A stretch of DNA of 64,000 bases from Polyangiaceae bacterium. GTDB taxonomy: Bacteria; Myxococcota_A; Polyangia; Polyangiales; Polyangiaceae. The DNA is taken from positions 161,646 through 225,645 of the forward strand of contig CANJMI010000009.1 of assembly GCA_947475525.1 (NCBI GenBank). Reading direction: 5' to 3'. The position numbers and the translations under genes are program-made. The notes below the pieces were generated by a model. It made no database searches and was not told where the DNA came from. It saw only the letters and a program-made list of their open reading frames with translations. Every line of letters begins with the position of its first letter. Positions within the stretch are counted from its first letter, which is position 1. Shown piece after piece: positions 15,449 through 22,386 of the stretch.

Positions 15449-17443
15449 ATGGACTACGCCTTTCGCATGCCGTTTTTGCGCAGGAAGTCGGTCAAGATCC
15501 AGGGCCGGACGCTTTGGCTCACCCAGGACCTCGAGACCCTCGCGACTCAGCTCCGCGGCAACGACTTACCGTCTCGCCCCGAGCCTGACGCTCTGATCGA
15601 CAACATTTCAACCGACGAGCTTACGCCGGGTTGGGTCTGCTACTACTTCGACGAAACGCTCGCACGCTATTGCCTCGTCGGCCTCCGCGGCGGCAAGGTC
15701 GAGCGTGACGCGATCAAGAACGGCGGGTTCGGCGTCATCGTCAGTGGTCGCTCGAAAGGTTGCGGCAGTTCGCGCGAGACGGCGCCGTATTCCGAACGCG
15801 AATCGGGCGTGCAGCTCGTCGTCGCGCGCAGCATCGAGAAGATCTACCGCCAGAATTGTCAAAACATCGGTCTTCTGACGAGCACCGATTTCGGCATCAT
15901 CGACCGCATCGAGCGCGGCGAAGAGCTGCCGATCGAGGAGTTTACCCGCGGCCTCGACCGCATCAGCGCCGACGTCGTCGAGTACGGCGGACTCTTCAAC
16001 TACAACAAGGCGCGGCTCGCTGGCGAGGTGACCCCGCCCGCTATCGAGACGCCCGCGCGCCCGATGACCTTGTGCGAGAAAATCATCGCCAAGCACGCGA
16101 TCGTCGACGCGAAAGCGGGGCTCGTCGGTGTGCCTGCGGTCCGGCCCGGGGACTCTTTGTTCGTGCGTTCGAGCGTGCGCTTCAGCCACGAGTACGTGAC
16201 GCCGATGGCCGAGTCGCTCTTCGCCGCCGCGCTCGGTAAAGACGCGAAGGTGTCGCACCCCGAGTCGGTTTTCGCCTTTCGGGACCACCTCACGTTTCTC
16301 GACCTCGTGATGCCGAAGAAGCATGTGGAGATGGGCTTGAAGGAGCAGGCGGCAAAGCTCGAGACGGTGCAGGCCGCCTTCGCGAAAAAGCAGAGCATCA
16401 AGCTTTATGGCGAGGTGAAGCGCGACGGCAAAACCGTCGGCTCGGAGGCCATCTGCCACAACAAAGTGATCGAAGAGCTCGCGTTGCCGGGTGACATCGT
16501 TACGGGGACGGACTCGCACACGTGCATGGCGGGCTCGCTCGGTTGCTTCGCCTTTGGCGTCGGCTCAACGGACATGGCGAACGCTTGGTACACGCGTGAT
16601 GTTCGGCTCGCGGTCCCCGAGACCGTGCGTTTCGTCGTGACAGGTGAGCTCCGCTCCGGTGTGACCGCGAAGGACGTGATGCTCTTCCTCTTGGCGCAGC
16701 CGTTTTGGCGCAGCGGTGACGGCATCGGCAAGGTGCTCGAGTTTACGGGGCCCGGCATCGCGGCGTTGCCCCTCGACGAGCGCTCGACGTTGACGAACAT
16801 GGCGGTCGAGGCCGGCGGCTTCACCGGGATCATCGAGGCGGACGAGGTCGTCGTGCAGTACCTCGTCACTCAGCGTGGGTTGGACGCGGACGCGGTCCGT
16901 GCGCGCATCGTGAAGGCCGATGAAGGCGCGAGCTATGCCCATAGTTTCGATGTGGACCTCTCATCGATCGAAGCGATGGTCGCGACGCCCGGCGATCCCC
17001 GCAACGGGGTGCCGCTTCGTCACCTCGCAGACACGCCGATCAAGATCGACATCGCTTATGGCGGCTCGTGCACGGGCGGCAAGAAGACCGACATGGACAT
17101 GTACGCGAGCGTGCTGCAGCGTGCTCACGACCAAGGGAAAAAGCTCGCAGCAGGCGTTCACCTCTACATTCAGTTCGGCTCGCAAGACATTCGCCGCTAC
17201 GCGGAAGAACGCGGCTACATCGCCCTCTTCGAGGCGATGGGCGTGGAGCTCGTGGATCCCTCGTGCGGCGCGTGCATCAAGGCCGGGCCGGGCGTCTCGT
17301 TCACTGAGTCGGAAGTGACCGTGAGCGCGATCAACCGCAATTTCCCTGGGCGGAGTGGACCGGGCCAGGTGTATTTGGCGAGCCCACTCGTCGTCGCGGC
17401 GAGCGCCATCGCCGGTACGATCGTGTCGCCCGACGCTGTCTAG
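15449..17443 (+). CDS. Aconitase-family dehydratase, small (swivel) and large (catalytic) domains fused; 3-isopropylmalate dehydratase-like
   Basis: A 664-residue single chain. Residues about 1-210 are a LeuD-type swivel domain (NISTDELTPGW, SGRSKGCGSSRETAPYSE, IYRQNCQNIGLL). Residues about 215-664 are a LeuC-type catalytic domain with the Fe-S cysteines in GTDSHTCMAGSLGCFAFGVGSTD, YGGSCTGGKKTDMDMY and DPSCGACIKAGPG, and the NRNFPGRSGPGQVYLASP end. It should interconvert hydroxy-tricarboxylic or dicarboxylic acids by dehydration/hydration (isopropylmalate, homoaconitate or a relative). The swivel-first order is that of AcnB rather than AcnA. The exact substrate cannot be read from sequence. 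The start could also be the ATG 6 codons in. Confidence 0.85.
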   Translation: MDYAFRMPFLRRKSVKIQGRTLWLTQDLETLATQLRGNDLPSRPEPDALIDNISTDELTPGWVCYYFDETLARYCLVGLRGGKVERDAIKNGGFGVIVSGRSKGCGSSRETAPYSERESGVQLVVARSIEKIYRQNCQNIGLLTSTDFGIIDRIERGEELPIEEFTRGLDRISADVVEYGGLFNYNKARLAGEVTPPAIETPARPMTLCEKIIAKHAIVDAKAGLVGVPAVRPGDSLFVRSSVRFSHEYVTPMAESLFAAALGKDAKVSHPESVFAFRDHLTFLDLVMPKKHVEMGLKEQAAKLETVQAAFAKKQSIKLYGEVKRDGKTVGSEAICHNKVIEELALPGDIVTGTDSHTCMAGSLGCFAFGVGSTDMANAWYTRDVRLAVPETVRFVVTGELRSGVTAKDVMLFLLAQPFWRSGDGIGKVLEFTGPGIAALPLDERSTLTNMAVEAGGFTGIIEADEVVVQYLVTQRGLDADAVRARIVKADEGASYAHSFDVDLSSIEAMVATPGDPRNGVPLRHLADTPIKIDIAYGGSCTGGKKTDMDMYASVLQRAHDQGKKLAAGVHLYIQFGSQDIRRYAEERGYIALFEAMGVELVDPSCGACIKAGPGVSFTESEVTVSAINRNFPGRSGPGQVYLASPLVVAASAIAGTIVSPDAV

Positions 17444-17485
17444 ACGACGCGCGTCGTGGCTGCTCCCCGGCCGTTATGGGGGAGC
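17444..17485. terminator. Two inverted repeats between convergent genes, possible bidirectional terminator
   Basis: ACGACGC-GCGTCGT (17444-17457) is a perfect palindrome right after the dehydratase stop. GCTCCCC (17462-17468) and GGGGAGC (17479-17485) form a second 7-bp stem with a 10-base loop. They fill the 55-base gap between convergent genes. Neither has a T-run. Confidence 0.45.
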
Positions 17486-17498
17486 GAACGGGGAGGCG

Positions 17499-17981
17499 TC
17501 AGGGGCCTGGGTCGGGCGCCGACGCGGACGTGCACTTGCCGGTGCCATTGTCGCATATGCCGATAGCCGGCGGCGGGTCGGTGCAATCGGCGGCGCAGGG
17601 GACGAGGCAATTTTTTTCGGCGTAGTCCGAGGTCAGCGTCTTGAGTGCGAGGATCGCTTCCGTTTCCCCTTGGTTGACCGCGACGTTCGGCGTGCAGCAA
17701 TTTCTCAAGTCGCTCGGCACGACCTTCGTGCACGGGTCGGTCACGCCGGGGGTGCAGGTTTTTGCATCCTCCAGCACCGCCGCGTAGGCGGCCTCGATGT
17801 CGGCGCAGACAGGTTCGGTTCCGGAGGCCGCCGACACGACTGCCGTGAAGGGGTTCGCGCTCGAGCCTGTGGTGGCCGTTGTTTGGCCGCCCGCGCCGCC
17901 CGCGCCGATCGGTGCGTCGATCACCGCTTTGCCGCCACAAGCCGCTGCCGCCAAGACCATCAGAGCTACGAATCGAATCAT
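17499..17981 (-). CDS. Cys-rich lipoprotein, hypothetical
   Basis: The 160-residue product starts at ATG 17981, preceded by AAGGAAGC as ribosome binding site. The lipobox is AAAAC followed by GG. After a Gly/Ala/Thr linker the mature domain has about 10 cysteines (VCADIEAAYAAVLEDAKTC, DPCTKVVPSDLRNCC, NCLVPCAADC, GICDNGTGKC). It is probably an outer-membrane lipoprotein with disulfides. Several other lipoproteins in this window share the style of linker plus Cys-rich domain. No known family recognised. Confidence 0.65.
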   Translation of the reverse strand: MIRFVALMVLAAAACGGKAVIDAPIGAGGAGGQTTATTGSSANPFTAVVSAASGTEPVCADIEAAYAAVLEDAKTCTPGVTDPCTKVVPSDLRNCCTPNVAVNQGETEAILALKTLTSDYAEKNCLVPCAADCTDPPPAIGICDNGTGKCTSASAPDPGP

Positions 17982-18036
17982 CACGATGCTTCCTTTGCTC
18001 GTCGCGTTGAGCCGAGCGAATGGTAACACGGGTTTG

Positions 18037-19215
18037 GTGGACGGGGAGAAGCGCGCGCGCACTTTCGTGGTTGGGGACGTGCATCTCACGCGGCATTCTC
18101 CGCCTGACGTGGCGGATGCCCTCGGGCGCTTGCTCGAGCGACACCCCGGCGAGCGGCTCGTTTTCGCTGGAGATTTCCTCGATCTTGCGACTGACGCCCC
18201 CAACACCGCGTGCCGCGAGGCCGTCCGTGACGTCTTCGGCGTGCACGACACGCTGCGCCGAAAACTGGCGGAATTCCTCGACGCCGGTGGCGAGGTGGCG
18301 CTCCTCGGTGGCAACCACGACGCCGCTCTTGGGGCGCCCGAGGCGGTGCAGCACGTCGCCGCCGCGGTCGGTGTGGTAGGCGCGGCGCAAAAACGCATCG
18401 TGACGCGACCGTGGTTCCTGCGGGAGGGAGGCGTGCACCTCGAGCATGGGCATGTCTACGATCCCGACAACGCACCGGCCCATCCACTGGTCGATGGCGT
18501 AGCCGGACTCGGCGTCCACTTCAGCGCGAAGTTCATCCATCCGACGCAAGCGTATCGGTTCATGCACGCGAATGACGCCATGCCGCTCGAGCTCTTGATC
18601 ACGGCGTTTCGCTGGTACGGCCCACGCGCGCCCGAGGTCATCGCCCGCTACTTCGAGACCGCATTCACCGCCCTCGCGCAAGCGGGACCGTTTTACCGCG
18701 GCGCCGCCGATCGAACGCTCGGTATGGAACGGCATGCGCGCTACGCCGAAGACGCAGGCGTGCCCGCATCGGTCGTCGAGGCGGTGTTCGCCATTGGTGG
18801 CCCATCGACGTTTGAGAGCTGGCCACGTACCTTCGCGAGGCTCTACTTGGATCGCGTGGCAGCCACGCTTGCCATCGCCGCTGGCCTCGGCGCCTTGGCG
18901 GTTTCGGGCACGCGGCAGAACGCCAAAGGCTGGGCGACGCTCGGGCTCGGCGGGGCGCTGATGGCGGGCAGTTGGCTCGCAGGAGGAGACCGCTACGGCG
19001 GCACGGTGGTCGCTCGACTAGCGGCCGCGGCCGAACGCATCGCAGACGAGTCGGATGCCAAGCTCGTCGTTTTTGGGCACGCGCATCGTGAGGCTCTCGG
19101 GGAGCGTTACGCGAACACGGGCAGCTTCACCTGGCCGGTCGATGCGCCGGGGCGGCCGTATCTCGAGATTGTGCCCGGCGACCGTCCGCGAGCCGTTCGC
19201 CATTACCTCGCTTGA
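18037..19215 (+). CDS. Membrane-associated calcineurin-like metallophosphoesterase
   Basis: About 392 residues from GTG 18037; ATG 17986 is the alternative but would run into the ribosome binding site of the divergent gene. The metal-binding motifs are complete: TFVVGDVHL, VFAGDFLDL, LLGGNHD and, far downstream, VVFGHAHRE. Between GNHD and GHAH lie two hydrophobic segments (VAATLAIAAGLGALAVSG and ATLGLGGALMAGSWLAG) that could span or enter the membrane. It should hydrolyse a phosphoester, such as a lipid or sugar-nucleotide phosphate; UDP-2,3-diacylglucosamine hydrolase-like enzymes are the nearest analogues I can suggest. The substrate is unknown. Confidence 0.75.
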   Translation: MDGEKRARTFVVGDVHLTRHSPPDVADALGRLLERHPGERLVFAGDFLDLATDAPNTACREAVRDVFGVHDTLRRKLAEFLDAGGEVALLGGNHDAALGAPEAVQHVAAAVGVVGAAQKRIVTRPWFLREGGVHLEHGHVYDPDNAPAHPLVDGVAGLGVHFSAKFIHPTQAYRFMHANDAMPLELLITAFRWYGPRAPEVIARYFETAFTALAQAGPFYRGAADRTLGMERHARYAEDAGVPASVVEAVFAIGGPSTFESWPRTFARLYLDRVAATLAIAAGLGALAVSGTRQNAKGWATLGLGGALMAGSWLAGGDRYGGTVVARLAAAAERIADESDAKLVVFGHAHREALGERYANTGSFTWPVDAPGRPYLEIVPGDRPRAVRHYLA

Positions 19216-19230
19216 GCCATCGGGCGTGCC

Positions 19231-20103
19231 TCACCACGCGGTGGAGACGCGCGTGGCTGCCGAGGCGTGCCCGGCGTCGAGGACCGTGCTCCAGAAGGCC
19301 GCGCCGCGCGACGTGGCGGTCGTCGGGTGATCGTGAAGATTTGCGAGAATTCCCGCACAAAATGCGTCTCCGGCGCCGATTGAGCGCACGAGCTCCACGG
19401 CCGGCGGGGCACGCTCGAACGAGCCCCATGCGCCTTGGACCAAGGTCGCTTCACCGCCGCGGGTGAGGAAGGTCGTCGTGCCGCTGGCAGCGAACAGGTC
19501 GAGCGGATCCGCGACGGATGCACCGATGCGCTCGAGGTCTCCGTCGCTCACCTTGACCGCGTGCGCCAGCCGCGCGAGCTCTGCGAGAGCCATGCGACCT
19601 GCCGCATCGAGCGGGTCACGCCAAGGCAGGGGTCGAGCGTTGGCGTCGACGAGTACCCAAGCGCCGAGTCCGCGAGCCTCCGCGGCCAGCGTCGCGAACG
19701 CCTGAAGCTCGGCGGTGATCGGGTTCAACGCGGCGATGTGGAGCACTCGAACCGAGGCGAGGGAGATGCCTCCTTCGAACGGGCCCACCGTCGGGCGGTA
19801 GCTGACGAAACGCTCACTCGATGCCTGCGTTCGCTCGAGAAAAACGAGCCCGGTACGCCCCGGAACGCGGCTCACGCGGCTCGCGTCGACCCCGCGATTC
19901 TCCAGGGATTCGCACAAACCGTGGCCGAGCGCGTCAGCGCTTACGACGCCCGCCACCCCCACCGCGCGTCCCTTGCGAGCGAGCTCCATCGCCACGTTCG
20001 CCGCGGCTCCGCCGGGCACCCGCACGAGCCGGTCACCTGTCTCGAGCGACGAGCCCGGCTCGACGTGGATGTCCCACATAAGTTCGCCGGCACAGAGAAT
20101 CAT
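19231..20103 (-). CDS. PfkB-family carbohydrate/nucleoside kinase
   Basis: A 290-residue PfkB/ribokinase fold protein: N-terminal CAGELMWDIHV, substrate signature VPGGAAANVAMELAR and the C-terminal signature SIGAGDAFCAGIL with the catalytic Asp. The substrate (sugar, nucleoside or similar) cannot be assigned. Its ATG overlaps the recO stop as ATGA, so translation is probably coupled to recO. It is the last gene of the RodZ-like/recO/pfkB cluster and converges on the metallophosphoesterase with only 15 bases between stops. Confidence 0.85.
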   Translation of the reverse strand: MILCAGELMWDIHVEPGSSLETGDRLVRVPGGAAANVAMELARKGRAVGVAGVVSADALGHGLCESLENRGVDASRVSRVPGRTGLVFLERTQASSERFVSYRPTVGPFEGGISLASVRVLHIAALNPITAELQAFATLAAEARGLGAWVLVDANARPLPWRDPLDAAGRMALAELARLAHAVKVSDGDLERIGASVADPLDLFAASGTTTFLTRGGEATLVQGAWGSFERAPPAVELVRSIGAGDAFCAGILANLHDHPTTATSRGAAFWSTVLDAGHASAATRVSTAW

Positions 20104-20837
20104 GTGGCCTCTCCTCGGCCATGAACGTCAAGAGCCCGCTCGACAATGTCGATCGCACGCCGCGCGAACCCGTCGAGCGAGGTCACCGTGCCCGTGATGG
20201 CGGCGACCAAGGCCACGCGCTCCGCCGCGCTCAGGACCTCCCCCCGACCTCCACAGTCGCGGCAGACGATGCCACCTGCGGCGACGTCGAGGATGGAGCG
20301 GGAACGCTCGGGACACGGTTTTGCGCAGCGAACGCACTGCTCGAGCTCGAGGCGCCAGCCGGTGGCACCGAGGAGTCGCAGGCCCGTCCCCGCGAGCAAC
20401 GTCTCGACCGCGTCGTCGTCCATTCCGGACATGTGGTCGAGTCGGTCGAGCAACATGTTGATCTCGTACCAGAGCTGCGGCTCGGCGCCGCCAGTCGGGG
20501 CTGCCCGCCGAAGCCAGCGCAGGGCACGTCCCCCAGCCTCCATTGCTGAGAGTCGGGTCGTGAGCCCCAGGCGAGGCCGCTCGAGGTGTGCCTCGGTGAG
20601 TGTGCCGAGCTCGCGCACCGGCGAGCTGTCGATTCGCACCCGCAAAAGATGCAGTGGCTCGAGCGCACTAAACCGTTTATCGGATCGCCGTGCGTTGCGG
20701 GCGATGGCGCCGACCATCCCGCTCGTTTCGGTGAAAAACCGGACGATCAAGTCGGCCTCGCCAACCGGGTAACGGCCAACCAGCAGCGCCGCCGTCTCAA
20801 GCCGGGTCTGCGCGAGACGGGTTGCCGGTCGGGCCAT
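20100..20837 (-). CDS. recO: DNA repair protein RecO
   Basis: From ATG 20837 the product is 245 residues; an upstream ATG at 20951 would overlap the preceding gene. The N-terminal OB fold is evident (TAALLVGRYPVGEADLIVRFFTETSGMVGAIARNARRS), followed by the helical region (LWYEINMLLDRL) and a C4 zinc site (CVRCAKPC ... GIVCRDC). RecO anneals SSB-coated single strands and loads RecA with RecR in gap repair. It lies in one operon with the RodZ-like gene upstream and the PfkB gene downstream (4-base overlap). Confidence 0.9.
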   Translation of the reverse strand: MARPATRLAQTRLETAALLVGRYPVGEADLIVRFFTETSGMVGAIARNARRSDKRFSALEPLHLLRVRIDSSPVRELGTLTEAHLERPRLGLTTRLSAMEAGGRALRWLRRAAPTGGAEPQLWYEINMLLDRLDHMSGMDDDAVETLLAGTGLRLLGATGWRLELEQCVRCAKPCPERSRSILDVAAGGIVCRDCGGRGEVLSAAERVALVAAITGTVTSLDGFARRAIDIVERALDVHGRGEAT

Positions 20838-20874
20838 GCGGAGGGACTCGTCGACCGCCGAGGTGTCGAGCCGG

Positions 20875-21315
20875 TCAGCTGGTGGCGGCGTCGAGGACGA
20901 GGAGGGGCGACGGCTGAACGGCCGAGAGCTCTTGTGGTCGGTCGTAGCCACGCGGGCGCATCACGATGCTGAGCGCCAAGGTGAAGAGCAGCAGCAAGAG
21001 AACGAATGCGATCGCGACACCGAAGCGGCGCCGGCCGGCCTTGGCGATGGGGGCGGCGACGGGCAGGGGCTCGATGGAGACGCTGCGGCGTCCTGCGGTG
21101 TAGCGCGCGAGCACCTCATCCGGATTGAGGCCGACCGCCGTGGCGTAGGCCCTGAGAAAGCCGCGGGTGAACACTTCGCCCGGCAAGTCATCGAAGTGGT
21201 CGGCCTCGATGCGCTCGATTGACGCGCTGGGGATCCGCGTCGCGCGTGCGACCTCACCGGAGCTCATCCCGCGCGCCTGGCGGGCTCGCTTGAGGTAGGT
21301 GCCGATGGTGTCCAT
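20875..21315 (-). CDS. RodZ-like membrane protein (HTH plus one transmembrane helix)
   Basis: The 146-residue product from ATG 21315 starts MDTIGTYLKRARQARGMSS, the typical RodZ/HTH_25 beginning. The helix-turn-helix covers residues about 5-70 (VARATRIPSASIERIEADHF, GEVFTRGFLRAYATAVGL). A transmembrane helix follows at about 92-115 (FGVAIAFVLLLLLFTLALSIV) and a short outer tail of about 30 residues. RodZ links MreB filaments to the cell-wall machinery. The extracellular domain of canonical RodZ is mostly missing, so this is a short version. Confidence 0.75.
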   Translation of the reverse strand: MDTIGTYLKRARQARGMSSGEVARATRIPSASIERIEADHFDDLPGEVFTRGFLRAYATAVGLNPDEVLARYTAGRRSVSIEPLPVAAPIAKAGRRRFGVAIAFVLLLLLFTLALSIVMRPRGYDRPQELSAVQPSPLLVLDAATS

Positions 21316-21522
21316 GGGGTCGTGCGGCTCGAGGGGCACTCGGAGCCAGCGCTTTGCAGCGCGAAAGCTCAGGGGGCCGTGGCTCGAGGACCCCGGATCA
21401 ACCATCCATGCCACGGGACGGCAACCCATTTCTGACCTTGGGCGGCCAAGAAATCGGTTGCTCTCTAGTAATTTCGGTATCTTACGCCACTATCGGACGA
21501 GGCCAACGTCCCCCGATGACCG

Positions 21523-22386
21523 TCACTGAGCCGCAAGGAGCGCCGCCACGCACGCCCGACCGGCGGTCGTCGAGGGTGCGAGTTCCCGGCAATGCTCGAA
21601 GTCTTTTCGGGCTTCCGTCGTGTCGCCGAGCGCCTTCGCTACCCGTCCACGGCCTAGAAAAGCGTCCTGGAGCCGGGCGCAGGCCCCTTCTTCGATGCCG
21701 ACCGCGCGTGTGAACGCCTGGCGCGCCGCCTCGAGCTCATGCTGTTTTTCGAAGGCGAGACCGAGCCGGTAGTGCCCGACGCAGAACAAGGGTTGCGCGG
21801 CGACCGAGCGTTTCAGCGCGATGATCGCTTCGCCCGCGCGGCCCGCCTCGAGGTAGGCCCAGCCGAGATTTCCCCAGGATTTTTCGGGTGATTGGTAGAG
21901 CATGTCGCGAGCGAGCGGCTCGAGGACGCCGATGGCTTCAACGGCTTTGCCGCGGTGGATCAGGACGACCCCCAAGGTGTTCCTGGCATCGCGCAGCTCG
22001 GGATTGAGGACGAGCGACCGTCGGACGTAATTTTCCGCTTCGTCGTAGCGGCAGTCGGGGGAGCTCGCGTCGTCGGCGCAGAAGACGAGCATCACGAGTG
22101 AGCCCAGGTAGGCCGCGTTTGCGCTCTCGTCGTCGAGTTGGAGCGCGCGTCTCACGTGGGCGAGCGATTCGCGCATGCTGTTTCGCTTGAACGCGTCCAC
22201 GGCGAGCTCGTAGGCCGCTTCGCCGCGCTTGACGTTCTCTGCGTCGGGTTCACGCCCGCCACACGCCGCCACGCAGGCGGCCATCAACAGCGATCCGATG
22301 AACGACGAGCCGAGGCGCACCGATGGCTCATGCCGATCCGTTGCCTGCCGGGCCAAGTTCTCGTCGGCCACGTGTCGCGGCCTCAC
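21523..22386 (-). CDS. TPR lipoprotein (Tgl/PilF-like candidate)
   Basis: A 287-residue product whose GTG start overlaps the upstream stop (GTGA). A lipoprotein signal (LLMAACVAAC) is preceded by an unusually long N-region of about 25 residues, so an internal start is possible. About six TPR units follow (AYELAVDAFKRNSMRESLAHV, WGNLGWAYLEAGRAGEAIIAL, GHYRLGLAFEKQHELEAARQAF). TPR lipoproteins of this size include the pilotins PilF/PilW and Tgl of type IV pili; that assignment is a guess from architecture. It is the last gene of the argD cluster. Confidence 0.7.
   Translation of the reverse strand: MRPRHVADENLARQATDRHEPSVRLGSSFIGSLLMAACVAACGGREPDAENVKRGEAAYELAVDAFKRNSMRESLAHVRRALQLDDESANAAYLGSLVMLVFCADDASSPDCRYDEAENYVRRSLVLNPELRDARNTLGVVLIHRGKAVEAIGVLEPLARDMLYQSPEKSWGNLGWAYLEAGRAGEAIIALKRSVAAQPLFCVGHYRLGLAFEKQHELEAARQAFTRAVGIEEGACARLQDAFLGRGRVAKALGDTTEARKDFEHCRELAPSTTAGRACVAALLAAQ

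Noticed and set aside
17440..18735. 431-residue frame on the minus strand opposite the metallophosphoesterase
   Set aside because: Arg/His-rich shadow of real genes on both strands; no motif, no ribosome binding site, and it overlaps a clear lipoprotein and enzyme.
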